A DNA stretch of 64,000 bases, taken from Paragonimus westermani (taxonomy: Eukaryota; Platyhelminthes; Trematoda; Plagiorchiida; Troglotrematidae). Location of the stretch: positions 95,014 to 159,013 of the forward strand of contig QNGE01000886.1 in NCBI GenBank assembly GCA_008508345.1, written 5' to 3'. A program made the position numbers and the translations under genes. The notes beneath the pieces were generated by a model. It was not told the DNA's origin. It saw nothing but the letters and a program-made list of their open reading frames with translations, and did not search any database. Of the stretch, positions 1-11,979 are shown piece after piece; position 1 is the first letter of the stretch; every line of letters begins with the position of its first letter.

Positions 1-740
1 CATACCATCGTCTACGCCACGCACGTTGTTTGCCCGTCTATCGATCGATCGATAACCACTTAGACTGGTCATCTAGTTGATCGTGCGAACTAATCTCACG
101 GTTGGCGACATCCGATTCGGATTAGCATGTCGCAGTGACCGAAACCAAAGGACGCCTGCGCTTAATCACCACCACAGACGTCTTACGCTGCACCGATTGC
201 GGTTCCACCCACACACTACATACCCAGTGTAAACCCGAAGGAATAAGGCCGGTACGTGTGTGAGTGAGGCCTTTGTGTTCAACCGGCGAATGCTGGTTAG
301 CCAGTTGACTAGCTAGCAGGGAAAGGAAACGCTTATCTCTCGGAGAATAAACAGACAGAGAGAGAGCAATGACAAGATCTTAACTGAGAAGAAGAAGAAG
401 ATGCAAAATATAACCCAAAAGCCATTAAGGTATAGGAGTGCATGTTTGTGCAACCCCGGATAAGGTAAAGATGGAAAACAAAATCCAGATTAGAGTCCGA
501 ATAGAACAGACAAACCATTCTTCATACAGTGCATCGACAAAAATAAGGAGAAGAATGGGTAGAAGATTGTAGACACCCAAGTTTTTGAACAGAGGAACAT
601 ATTATTTGCCATACCCCCATGGTCATAGCCGATGTAATCATTATAAGAAATAGAATGGATACAATGACATGACCTACCTGAGCCTGACGTATTCATCGTC
701 TCTTGGCCGATGGTGTATTATGGGTAGGTCGATGACCGAC
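1..740. other. CpG-richer stretch, no gene recognised
   Basis: The first 330 bases have visibly more CG dinucleotides than most of the window, and they include a short ATCG tandem run at about 40-55. A frame of about 50 codons stays open on the plus strand from about 77 to 230, which is not remarkable. A GAGA-type and GAAGAA-type purine run lies at about 355-402. This could be the edge of a promoter or first exon lying to the left of the window, but no start, splice pair or protein family was recognised. Confidence 0.3.
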
Positions 741-935
741 TAATCCCAAATGGCCAGCGCATTCGCGGCAACAAATATCGTAATGCTACATAGTCATGTC
801 ACCGCGACCTATGGCACCGATGGTTCCCTCGCGTACCGCGCGCCTTCATTCTCGGCCGCGCAACAACTGCTCGTTGAAATTGCGAAAGTCCACCCTTATC
901 GTATTCCTCCAGGCCCTCCTGTTCAACGCTAAGTT
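740..935. other. GC/CpG-rich islet with overlapping open frames
   Basis: About 190 bases are dense in CG dinucleotides (clusters such as CTCGCGTACCGCGCGCC) inside an otherwise AT-rich window. Two plus-strand frames stay open across it: one from an ATG at 750 ending at 932 (60 codons, Ala-rich start, Pro-rich end) and one from 796 to 1041 (81 codons). No protein family was recognised in any frame. The composition shift is what is seen. A coding exon, a CpG-island promoter or a fragment of a GC-rich mobile element would each fit. Confidence 0.3.
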
Positions 936-1041
936 TTTCCTACATCTACAACCAATGTTACAACATGAAAGACCTACCACGCATCTTACACACGTCCCTT
1001 GTCACATAGTGCTCTGTGCCCGGTTTTGTGATTGCCGTTAG

Positions 1042-4000
1042 TGATTTTGTTGGTTGTTGTTGTTGTAACAGAACGTTTTATCACACTTTCATTTTTCTAT
1101 TAAACGACAACGTAAGAATTTGGTGACCGACATAACTTGATCGAATTATGGCGAATTTTCTCAGTGCACCTTTCCCATTTTGGAACTTGTTTACCGGAGA
1201 GCTTACTGCCGAACAATATTTACCGTGAAAAACATCTATATAACTCATCGGAATTTTCACAACAATCTATGTGCGAAAGTTTTCTTCAGAATTCGTTGTT
1301 TTTAATTTAAGCATTCGCACAACAGAAAAACTTTTCCAAACTGTAGTGTTGGGCAAAAGGTTGACGGGGTGTTTTTCGGTACACAGCTCTCACGGTTCAT
1401 ACATCTGAGTGTGTCATTCTTGGACAACATAAATCACCGGGTTCAGCTAGAATCAGTTGGCATTGGCTCGGGTCTCACATGAAAAGACTCAGCTCTCTGT
1501 AAACTTTATTCCCGCATGTTTAATCTTCTGCGCCAAACACCTTAGTCAATGTGGCTGAGCGTCGTGTATTGTTAGACCAATCGATTTTCCCGGAAAATTT
1601 GTCGGAACAGTGTAATCGGCGTTTTGGTAAGAGACGTCAGAGCGTTGTCAGTGTGACATAGTCAGCCGTTCTGCTACAAAATTAATTACAAATGTTTAAG
1701 CTGTTGTAAGTGTGATCTGCTTAAGGCAGCCCACTCGCGGAGAGCAGCCTGTTGATAGAATGAATCACTAGTAAATTGAATTGTGAGAATGTACGTGGGA
1801 TCTTTTAATCGGTCAGTGCTGAACCACTAAATGCTTATTCTTCAATCCAACCGTATGTGACAGAATCGTTGCTCAGCAGTCTGCCTGGATCATTTCAGTC
1901 GATTTTTAATCTGTGATGTTAAGCATGCTGAGATTCATGGAACTGTGCTGAATCGGATGAAATTTTGATTGAGTGAATGACCTTTGTACAACAGCTGTGA
2001 CATTGATCGATTGACACTGGGAAATACACAACAGTAACAATAACAGTTTGCTTCATTCATCTTAACTGAGTTCGCACATAGACAGCGCGCGTGAGCAGTG
2101 CCCGTTTCACTTGAAGTTCGATCCACACCCGGTAGCGACCAACTGTTCCTTTCTGTTTTGCCTGCCAAGTCAGGTACTGCTTAAGAGAAATTAGTAGTCC
2201 TCTTGACGTAGGCCATTATAGACTGCAGTATGTACAGGATAGATGAAACGAACTAAGGTAAGAGTACACCTCACAACTAGGTGGACACTAGAAGGCTGAG
2301 GTTACAAAAATGAATTATAAAAAGATATCTGGAAATATACGTAGAGAGCAATATATTCGTTGAAGAAAGGCCAAAACGACAGATCAAACGTCTGATTAAT
2401 TTTGTATGTGCACTAGAAACCACTTATCTCAAATGGCGTATGTGAAAAGAAGGACTTTAGAAAAACCTTGACTTCTACAAACATGACAGTTTAGTTACGA
2501 CGGTAAAAATAGTTAGCGATCGCCTCCATCGACCTGGGATGAAAATGTATGAGTGGTTACAGATTATGTCTTGGTGTAGGAACCAGTACACTATGACAGT
2601 CAGTGGCTTTAATCTTAAGTTCTTAGTTATTACTCCGGTTTGTTGTACAGTTTGGGCAGAAACAGGTGAAATTTTGTGACCATCTTAGGAGATTACTAAA
2701 ACGTCCGGCCCGCATGAAGTTTAAGATTTGTAAACCATTGAGAATTAGTTGTTATATATTTTTCTTAAATGAAACAGTTACTTTGTTTCAGGCAAACAGA
2801 TGGTAGAAAGTGATATGTTGAAGAATATTTCACAAACAAAAGGAGGAAAATATGTGCCATTTCACGGCTTTATTTTTGCCCGACCGTTTTTTCTTATTCC
2901 GTTCATGAGGTTCTAATTATGAAGGACCGTGGTCAATTATTATCCAGTTATGATGAAATCACAGAATTACGTGCACGAAAGTTCATAACTGAACACAAAT
3001 TACCTAGCTGAGCGCATGTGAGCTACACATTTGAGTTCGGAGTTTGTTAAAATACTTCCAGACTTTACATTGATCCTCCGATGGCAGTGTGAATGAATAT
3101 GGCATACATCGACGATCGTGGTTCCACGGACATCCATACATCGGAGGATTACCTGTGGTACATATTTCCACCATTTCAAAAACACACCTTACCATATTTA
3201 TTGATTGGTCTAAGGTTCATCTGATCACAAACAAGGACGGAATAATATTGAAAGGCATACCACTGTTCATATCTTATAACCAAACGAGTATGATTATATC
3301 CCGAAATGACCCCGTCAACATGCTTAAAAAAGAGTTTCATAGAACTGGACTGGTTCCAAAGGTGCAAATGAAGCAGCTACTTGAACATTTATGTGATTGT
3401 GGGTATTTTACAAAAATCAGGTATCGAAGAACACAAGTAAGCTGTTATCGTTCGAATAATTCCCAGCTATTATGAGACAGTTAGGCCCAAGATCGGTAAA
3501 CTGGGAAAAGGGGATGGGCCGTAGCTATAAGATTCACCTAATGGTTGTATTGCCAAATTTTTGTGTCAAATGCCGAGTTCATTTCCAGCAGGCTGTTTGA
3601 TATCTCAGGCGTGCACTGGAAAACCAGATATGTTAAGAGCATATAATGTTGATAAATTGTAAACAATATCATACTATGAAAGTTTCGCAAGCTTCCTTTC
3701 ACGTCGGCACATAAGCATCAGACGCTTTGTTTCTTGTTAAGCACCAAATGATCACTTGGCCAAAAACGTGCGTGACAAAACTCAGTGTACGTTCAGATGT
3801 TCAGCGTTTGAGTAATCGTGAATCCATAGATTTACTGAATAGGGCTTGAAAACTCCCACAGATCATAAACTTATGGTCGCGTGACCGCATGAAGTGCAGA
3901 ACGACCTTGTTGAGTTTGGAACAACAAGTAGCTAAGCGTCTATACTAGAGCACAAAGGTCAGATGATCTATCTCGCGAGATATTGACTTTGTATTGGTAG

Positions 4001-6870
4001 GACTGGTGTGCGGATTATGAGAATTAGACTCGTGGTTTGCATTCGAGTTTCACGGATCTATCAAAACTATGAGACAAGAAAGTTTAAATACCGTGACACA
4101 ACCCATTCATTTCGTGCGGTTTTATCAACCACAAAACAAAAGTAGGCACTTAAGTCGAACGAACTTCAGTCAACAAATGTTCACATAGTGATTCGTGCAG
4201 CATGAAAAGAGCATTGTCCAACAGTACAAATTTAGACCCACAAACGGAAGGATAGAGTTGGGTCTAGAACTGCAGTACATCTGCACCCAGCGTTAATTAC
4301 TGAATATAACATCAAGCGATTCGGACCAACTGGAACTCGCACAGATTACAAACGTACTGTTCACCATAACTGCACAAACCAGGAAGGCAAATGCAAACTG
4401 TTCCGTTTGTGTTACCAATTAGCTGCAAAATGAGTGAAAATTATGCTTGAGTCAGTGAGAAAATACTCTGTGGAACACGATCGATTGTATAACCATCCTA
4501 GAAACTGGTAATTTTGCTGGAAGGAGCGTACGTTTTCATCTGACGTACGGTTACACTTGGTCAGTGCGTCGCTGAGAACATTCTTCCCAACCAGTACCAT
4601 CTAGCTGCAGCCGTTAATCAATTTGCAAAAGTATGCGTATTTATTATACACACTAAGCGGCGCGTTTTAAATCAAAGCAAAACCATACAAACAAGTCGAT
4701 TGTGTAACAGTGGGCACCAGTCCCCCCTCTGAACTTCATTTTATTGAGTGTGATTGAAAAAAATTGCAAAGAACTCGACTGATTTTGCCAGACACCATAC
4801 ATAATATATGGATGATATTCAGTTTGTAATGAACCTCTCGAACTATGTTTTTAATGTTGGGAAAAACTACGGTTGGATTCATCTGAATCACATCATAATT
4901 TATGCACATTATCGAAATCAACGTTCGATTTGTTTTGATTTGTGTCTAGCCACTCAGATGGATGGCCAAATCCAGGTTTTCTTTCGTCTAAGAACCAGAT
5001 AGTCCAGTCAGCATATGTCTGTAAACATCTTTCTCTCGTCTGTCACGAACATTTCTTGGGTCAGAGTGATTACATACTCCACACTTTCTCCACGCCACCC
5101 ATATTTCTAGCGGTTTTATGTACAATAACACAGTCTAACTCCTACCTAATCGTTTTTATCTTGCTTCCCAATCATGTCTCCAACGTAATGGCAAGTGCTG
5201 GCATGTACAAGATGGCAGTTTATAAAAAATTTCCGTCAGGCGAAAATCACCCAAAGTCAGCGACAGCCGAAAGAAACAACTGATTTAGATAAGGATTACA
5301 TCTCTTTCAGACTGTCTGGTTATTTAACCAAACCTCTTCTAATGCTGTTAGAAAAATTCTAATATGTTTCTGTTTGGTTGCATAAGTTCGTATGTAAATG
5401 TCGAGACGATGGGGCAGACACAGTGATGGGGAACTTGAAGCACACCGAGTCTGTTCTGAAACAACACATCAAAATTGAAGGATGTAAGAGTGAAGAACAT
5501 TCCTCAGTGATCAATAGAATATTGTTCCTAAAGCAGGCGCAGTAGTCTGATATAAAACAAAGTCGAAACAAACTACTGTTCATGATGATTTGATCCATTT
5601 TATACAGAATATCTTATACTCACTTTGCGTGTACCTTGGTGGAGTTGACTTGGAACGTTGCACGCTTATAGTTCATTTGCAGCTGGCTTCACCGCAGTCA
5701 GTTGGACGTAAAAATGGTGCTTGCTTTTTGCATCCTAAAATTTGTGGGAATTCACGAACTGACGTAGTCTTCACGCAATCCATGCGTTTTGTTTCTGCTG
5801 TCTGAATTTGTTGTCTGGTCTCAATGGTATATGGAATTTATCGAACAACAATTGTAACTGATGACCTATTAAACATATTCAAACCACTTTAGGTCAGAAA
5901 TAAGCTTAATGCACTCGCGGAGTAAATTTGCAACATTGGTGGGTTGAGCGCGAATGAGGCCAGTATAAAAGTATTTACCATCTTGTTAGAAACCCTAAGA
6001 CATACGGTATTTCAATTGCCTCAGATTCATGAGGGCGAATGAAGCGGTGTGAATGTACTTACTGACAATGTTTTAGTCGGAAACAAACAGCGCTGATACC
6101 GTCGAACACTACATTAATGAGATCAGTTATAATGATACTCCTTACGGTTGAAAAAGCTTAAATTTGTGGATCATAATATATACTTACGTGTTTTTCGTGA
6201 AGAACGATTTTGATCACTGAAGTGACAAAAAGTACATTACTTGTGAAAGCATGTTCAGTGATTTGGCTGGAATTGTGCACAGTTAGTCTTTCAGTCATGC
6301 ACTGACGTACAGGTCCTCACCTGCTTAACTGTTTATCGAACTGATAATAACCTTTATTGGGCAATGACTATCCCAAGGTTACCTGACGTGTTTCGCTGAT
6401 TGCACGATGTGTCTGCCATATATGCAATTACCCCCACTTTTGCTTATAATTTGCTAAATAACTTTCAGTCTAAGGTGAAGACTTATTATCAACAGTTATC
6501 AGCTTAAAATTAGTTTTCACGACTGTAAAAACAATCACTGATTCAAAGCAAGTTATCCTTTTATATTTAATCACTATCTGTTACTATCCGTATGAAATGT
6601 AGTAAGGTGTTCGAAAATCAACCTCAGACTGTTTTGCACGGAGGCCGTTGTTTGACTTTCTCAAAACTGGTTCGGTTTGTCTGTCAGAAGATCCGATTGT
6701 TGGCTTGCTAGTTGTTTGTTTCAGGCAAAGCGCACTCGATCTAATTTGAACATCGCTGATGATTGTTAGCAGAGTGGACGTTTCGGCCAGCCCCATTTAG
6801 CCCTAAGATGGACCTTCATTTCCATTAAAGCTCATCAGTAATTCGCATATGAAAATTCGATCGTATTTAC
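1042..6870. other. AT-rich non-coding stretch
   Basis: No protein family, RNA gene or repeat copy was recognised here. The longest open frame is 128 codons (3089-3475, plus), with no recognisable motif. A frame of that length is expected by chance in a window of this size and composition. Confidence 0.4.
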
Positions 6871-7030
6871 TGTGAGGTCGATGGCGTAGTGGCTGTCACG
6901 TCTGTTTCGAAAGCGTAACCGGTGTACATATCCTTGTCGTAGCAAGCATACACATTACTGACAAGCTCTAGCAAAGATGAAACTAGTGTGTGGTACTTTT
7001 TTCGAATGTAGTTAGTCGAAAACTCCATTG
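6871..7030 (+). repeat. degenerate tRNA-derived SINE copy
   Basis: The stretch begins TGTGAGGTCGATGGCGTAGT, which matches the tRNA-related head of the full SINE at 7728-8158. It continues through the diagnostic block equivalent to ACTGACGAGCTCTAATGAGAG in a diverged form (ACTGACAAGCTCTAGCAAAG). The B-box region is damaged, so the copy is old. Confidence 0.6.
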
Positions 7031-7536
7031 CAAGAACTGCAATCATTGGTCGTGAATATTTGAGTTATCTCAACATTCATCCCTCAATACTGCTTGGTAA
7101 TAGAGTAGCTTCTTCTTTAGTTCATCCTCCATTTCGTTTCATAGTAAGTGACTACTATATTTTACTGGTTAGTGGCGGTGTGTCAGACGTGTCACATATA
7201 TGTAGAACTGACAATTATGAGATTTAATTTATAATTTTTATCTCGTTCCTGCATAGGCATTATCCTTTCACTTCCACTTATCACAAATTACTACTTTCAA
7301 AATGGTTTGGATATGATCATTAAAACAGTCTCATCACACTGCTTATGTAACATCTGTGGGACTGAAATTGATTTCTCATGCGGTTTCCGCACACCCGGTG
7401 GGTGAGGTTCAGAATCCTATTCGAGATGCGGGCTTCATTACAATCAATTCTGTTTGTAACACTTGGAACTCTGTTTTACTATAACGATGTTGTTGGGTCC
7501 GCATATGAACTGTAACCGAGTGTTAAAGAAACAAAT

Positions 7537-7672
7537 GTGTTTATTTTCAAGTTGACCATCACTCACATTTGATCGCAGCGTTCGCATATTCAGATGGATT
7601 TTCCAGCCAGCCTCTTTCGAAATGAAACACTAGACTCGAGTTTCGCTCTTATTAGAGCTCGTCAGTAGTGCA
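7537..7672 (-). repeat. inverted 3' fragment of the SINE
   Basis: The stretch is the reverse complement of the 3' half of the SINE at 7728-8158. It runs from the segment before the terminal tail back to the TGCACTACTGACGAGC block. It lies immediately upstream of a plus-oriented SINE tail (7673-7727), so the pieces can fold into a hairpin. The same inverted-fragment layout recurs at 57027-57107. Confidence 0.75.
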
Positions 7673-7727
7673 AGTGTGAGTGATGGTCAACTTGATATAA
7701 ACCAAATCCCCGACTACTCATCAGTAA
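7673..7727 (+). repeat. SINE tail fragment
   Basis: This 55-bp piece repeats the last part of the SINE unit (GTGAGTGATGGTCAACTTGA to CTACTCATCAGTAA). It directly precedes the 5' end of the full unit, so the full unit has the same tail sequence at both of its borders. Confidence 0.7.
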
Positions 7728-8158
7728 TCTAAAATATCGCCTTGCAGGTTTAATGAGTTCTGTGATCTCGACCTGTCTCGGAAGTCCTAATCGCGGGGTT
7801 ATCGATTGGAGTTAACAGGCAGTAACTGTGTCTCCTCTCGAGACGATCGGGCAACCTGATCATTGCTCACAAGCGAGAGTGGTTGAGCGTTCAGATTTGA
7901 TAATTCGGTCGTGCCTAATGTGAGGTCAATGGCGCAGTGGTTAACACGGTTGCCTCATGATTGGAATGTCCGGAGTTCAAATCCCGGCCGTGGCAAGGAT
8001 ATGCACTACTGACGAGCTCTAATGAGAGCGAAACTCGAGTCTAGTGCTTCTTTTCGAAAGAGGCTGGCTGGAAAGTCTATCTGAATGCGAACGCTGCGAT
8101 CAAATGTGAGTGATGGTCAACTTGAAAATAAACCAAATCCCCGACTACTCATCAGTAA
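7728..8158 (+). repeat. full-length tRNA-derived SINE
   Basis: A unit of about 430 bp. The 5' leader runs from AATATCGCCTTGCAGG through a block resembling a stop-and-go palindrome (CTCCTCTCGAGACGATCGG). A tRNA-related region follows at about 7919-7994, with an A-box-like TGGCGCAGTGGTTAACACGG and a B-box-like GGAGTTCAAATCCC. The 3' body then runs to the tail CTACTCATCAGTAA. Internal pol III promoter boxes in a dispersed repeat define a tRNA-derived SINE. Other copies in this window lie at 36965-37323, 54610-54908 and 57133-57567. No reverse transcriptase lies in the unit, so mobilisation would need an autonomous partner. Confidence 0.8.
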
Positions 8159-8159
8159 C

Positions 8160-10370
8160 TATGTTTGTGCAGATTTGATATCTTCAGTTGTTAATAAACA
8201 GTTGTCAGTTTGATACAGGCGACGATGTCTCTATCTGCCCAGGGTGTCTGAATGGAAAATCGAACTTTGTATTTATTGACCGATCACTTTCACGTGCATT
8301 TGATCATCAGCCAGTTTTTTGTTGCTTGCGTATTACAGGTCGAAGGTACTGTCCATCTGCTGACTTCACCGATTTTAAACGGGGAACTTTGTATTTTTTC
8401 TTGACTCTATGAATGTCTATCACATTTTAATTATAATCCCCCTATTAACTCGTCACCTCGCAAGTTGCGAAATCTTTGCAGTGAAAATCCTGTTGGACAA
8501 CCCTCAGTAAGATCACTTCGTAGCTTTCACTAGATGCCGGTACGAGTATTAGATTTTCTCATTCTTCTGCAGTTATTTACTTAACGTGAAATTCTGCGTG
8601 AAGGAAACTTCTTTTTCTGAAACTAACCACGAAATTGAATCGTCAGTTCTTTGCTGTTGATACTAGATCTGCTGGTTTACTAACTCTTTCAGATGGTTCG
8701 TGATGTTAATGACTGTTGTAGTATGATTTGAGTCTCCCCACCTGATAACCTTTCATTTGTTAGACGTAAATATGTGAACACATAGAGCTTCACGTCTCGA
8801 GGTGAATACAATTTATGCGCTAAGTTCGATTATTAATTTGACGGTCGATCCCCGCAACCTGGAAGGCCACAGGGATTATCGTATACCTGGCTGGGAAGAA
8901 AACCTGAATAGTGTTTTTGGTTACAAATTACTCACCCAACTTACCATCTTCACTTACTGCATGAAGTCAGAAGTTTCTTCTTGAGTTTGGTGATGTTTCC
9001 TTATATGGCAAATCACAAGAGAGGTTTTATTGTTTAGCGCTCACTTTGTGCCAAGTGGACAGGGGGAGTGCAGTTAACTGATCATAATACATTACGCTTC
9101 CACTGACTCACAGATTATTCCCAGAATGTATTAGGGAGCTGTGGTAAACGCTGCCTGATACACCCTACCACAGAGAAGGCGGAAAATCGAGCACTTGCCG
9201 ACGAAATCTGAACTGAGAGCCTTTCTGGCGAACGGAATCCTAAAACTGGCGGTTTGACAATTTTAATGGACAACTAATCTGTAGCATATGTCCTGTTGTT
9301 TGTCTGGTGCAGATGGTCATTTAACCATTTTGGGACACAATCACATTAATCTTGAAACCATTTCAGTCAAACTTCTTAATTTCTAGGAAACCGCAATTAG
9401 TTTGATTTCTTTTAGTACAATCTTTCCGTCTAGTACAAACTTCTGGATACTACGTCGACTGTGAGCATTTTTACAAACGGTCATTCCTGTTTCATTCAGA
9501 TTAATTGAATAACACCTTCTGAGTTTTTTTTGTCAAGTCAAGTCATTAAAATGCTCTATGCACCCCGAGGGTTGGATTCTCAGAATTTTTTTTGCAAAAT
9601 CACATTCTTAGCAAATGTAGGACATTCAGACAAGTGTGGGTAGGTTGAAAAATTATAAGTACAACGACAGGCTAAGGATAGTAGTTGTAGTCAGGATCAT
9701 TTGTGACAACTACTCGCTGATTCAATTTTGAGGTTAACTCAAGAGTGTGTAGAAAGTGAGCCAAGTAAAGCATAACGGAGGACTAATGGGATCGGGTACG
9801 CGCAAACAAATTTTTGTACGAGAATCTGGTGGACGATGTGGAAACACATTCGGAAAGATCTGAATACAACAGGTAGATTGTGCCCGATTAGATTTTTGTC
9901 AAAAAAGTTTCGTATATTTTTGAATGATGAGGAACAATAGAATCATGGAATTGTTTACTAGGAGTGCCCCTGCAACGGAAAAGGTGTTTTAGGGTCTGGC
10001 AAAACGTCCAGAGCCTCCAGCAACAAGCCAGAGAAAACAACAGATGAACAGTACATCCAGCGGGGAACATAAAAGCATGGTAAAACGACTAGTTAGGTGA
10101 TAGAGAATAAGGATGGAGTTTAAGCGCCAGATACAGAAATAAAGCTTCCGGAACTCGGTGAGAAAACAGATAAAATGAGGTAACCGTATCATTTTGTTGC
10201 TCGAAGTAAACCCCAAATACTCAACAAAAATCATTTGAGGTAAAGGTTCATTATTTGTGTAGAATGGAGCAGGCGATAGAAATTTTCTCGTGCTGGTTTT
10301 TCTTCATAAGTGAAACCAGAATGTCAACACATCTGAATATGTACCGTGAATATGCTCAATTTAGTCATGA
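8160..10370. other. non-coding stretch
   Basis: No gene or repeat copy was recognised. A slightly GC-richer patch at about 9160-9250 has a short open frame with no recognised similarity. Confidence 0.35.
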
Positions 10371-10371
10371 G

Positions 10372-10443
10372 AAAAAACGAGTAGCAAACAGGCTTGATTT
10401 TAGTGAATCGTAATCGGGGTAAATACAACGCGTTTATATGGGT
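10372..10443. repeat. left inverted arm of Penelope-like element A
   Basis: Its reverse complement matches 11899-11975. The same AGCAAACAGG-type core corresponds to the GCTAC-containing block in the arms of element C. Confidence 0.65.
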
Positions 10444-10549
10444 TCGCTGGGGGTAGTGTGTCAGTGGGATGACGGATGTTAATTATTAATATTCAGTTAG
10501 TCGAATTTGTGAAGTTTAGTTATGTGGCGCCAATAACTTGGGTTGTAAA

Positions 10550-11765
10550 CGTTTTTTGGAAAATCAGTACTCCCACGCAACAATACAGGGCCACGGAAGG
10601 TTCAGTGTTTTGACCAGACGTTTTTATGAGCATAACGGGGGCGGATTACGATGGCTGGTAAACCACCTTTGACTCACTGTGATTGTGCTCCACCGATTAT
10701 ATATATAGGCTTGAAAGAACCGGCCGGGTTGATCAGATGATTCGATTCCACCAAGTGAGCAGCGATCGCTGATGAGCAAACCTTTATCGATCCTCGAGCT
10801 AGTCAAGCCGCATGGGGTTCCCGCTTGAGTCCACATAGTAGCCTTGTTGTGCGGCCTGTGTAGCTTGTTCCACAGGAACAAACAAAACGGTAAACACAAA
10901 AAAGAATGTACAGGCAGTGTGTCTTTCAGATGGGGACGCAAAACGGGTGTGGATGTAAACCGAATACGAAGGTGAGCCGCGAAATAGGTTTCGTTAAGTG
11001 CTACTTGGAGTTTCTTGGTTATATTTTTAGTACTAATATCACCGTTGTAAAGCAAAATAATATAGACGGGGTTTTTGTCTACCTGTTCGCGGCATATCTG
11101 CCTTTGTGCTATTATGTGCTTGCAGATAAACTGCACCGGATAGTTAGTTTTAAGGGACTTGTTGAATATAAACAGTTCTTCTATAACGTCATCTGAGCAG
11201 ATTTTCACGGCCCTATCTGGCAAACATCGAACTAGGTTGTTCTTTTATCTCAAAGGTACGAAGCTATTGAATTTTGTTTACTGTCCTGTCCAGGTTGCTT
11301 CACGACATACTCTACGTTGTATTCTGCCGTCCTCACGGCGTGACATAAACACGTGTAAAAGCGTAATACCTACTGCTGATTCGGGTTCCAGAGTGAAGCG
11401 GATATTCTGAAATCATTTAGATTCGTCTGTCATGCACATGATGTCATCTGCATGACGTTTATGAAAAACTAATAACTCTGTGATTTGATAGTGAACAACT
11501 TTCAAGTTTTGCCGTGAAAGTATGAGCTAGTAAGGGATCTAACGGTGACCCCATTTATACTAAGTCCTTTTGGCGATATAGCTTACCCGAAAATCTGAAC
11601 TGAACGTTGTAGGTGCACCGATACAAAAGCTGCTTTAGTTCAACTGCTGGTATCACCACGTTTATGCCATTGCTTTCTACATACCAACTCATAAACTCGA
11701 TTGCCTCATTTATTGGGATATTTGTTAAGAGAGACATGACGTCAAGCTAGAATAAACGCACTCCC
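10550..11765 (-). pseudogene. Penelope-like RT/GIY-YIG polyprotein remnant (element A)
   Basis: RT remnants come first on the minus strand. At about 11750-11555 is the FDV-type block reading LDVMSLLTNIPINEAIE, followed by a NVQFRFSGKLYRQKDLV block, the typical Penelope-like 'xNVQFxFxGxxYRQxDG' motif. The catalytic motif that should read Y-V-D-D appears as H-A-D-D at 11443-11454, in the context FHKR-HADD-IMC. The linker (11223 to about 10920) reads in one frame and contains TRPHLKDTLPVHSF. At about 10890 the frame shifts, and the GIY-YIG core (CSCGTSYTGRTTRLL) appears in another frame. The C-terminal block PPLCS then KRLVKTLNLPWP ends it near 10560. Several stops and frameshifts show it is dead. 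Confidence 0.7.
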
Positions 11766-11898
11766 TTTGCACTTAGCTGCATTGTCCTCTCGACAAATCA
11801 AAAGGATATCTAAGACTATGAATCTCTAGTTTCCTCCTGATCGGCAAACAGTTAGGCTAGCCTTTTGCCGTTGCATGATACGGTGAATTATACGTCTA

Positions 11899-11975
11899 AA
11901 ATCGACCGTATATAAGTTTATTGTATTTGGCCTGATGATGAAACATTGGAATCAAGCCTGTTTGCTACGCGTTTT
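11899..11975. repeat. right inverted arm of Penelope-like element A
   Basis: It contains GGCCTGATGATGAAACATTG followed by GAATCAAGCCTGTTTGCTAC, a diverged relative of the hammerhead-like block in element C. It pairs with the left arm at 10372-10443. Confidence 0.65.
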
Positions 11976-11979
11976 TTCT

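Larger units (their letters stand above)
10372..11975 (-). mobile_element. Penelope-like retroelement A, decayed, with inverted arms
   Basis: The element is about 1.6 kb on the minus strand. An inverted repeat bounds it: 10372-10443 against 11899-11975, about 75% alike by eye, sharing AGCAAACAGGCTTGATT. Between the arms, read right to left, are reverse transcriptase remnants, the linker and a frameshifted GIY-YIG endonuclease end. The Penelope-like assignment rests on the order RT then GIY-YIG and on close similarity to element C at 45246-46612. The 5' half of the ORF is missing, so this is a truncated, non-functional copy. No convincing target-site duplication was seen. Confidence 0.75.

Noticed and set aside
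3089..3475. 128-codon plus-strand frame as a gene
   Set aside because: No motif or splice context was seen, and frames are also open on the opposite strand over part of it. It was left as unassigned sequence.
7919..7994. Genuine tRNA gene
   Set aside because: The A- and B-box-like sequences are part of a dispersed 430-bp SINE present in several copies, and a complete cloverleaf with acceptor stem is not evident.
10906..11410. Plus-strand frames of 96 and 83 codons
   Set aside because: They are antisense to the Penelope-like element A remnant.
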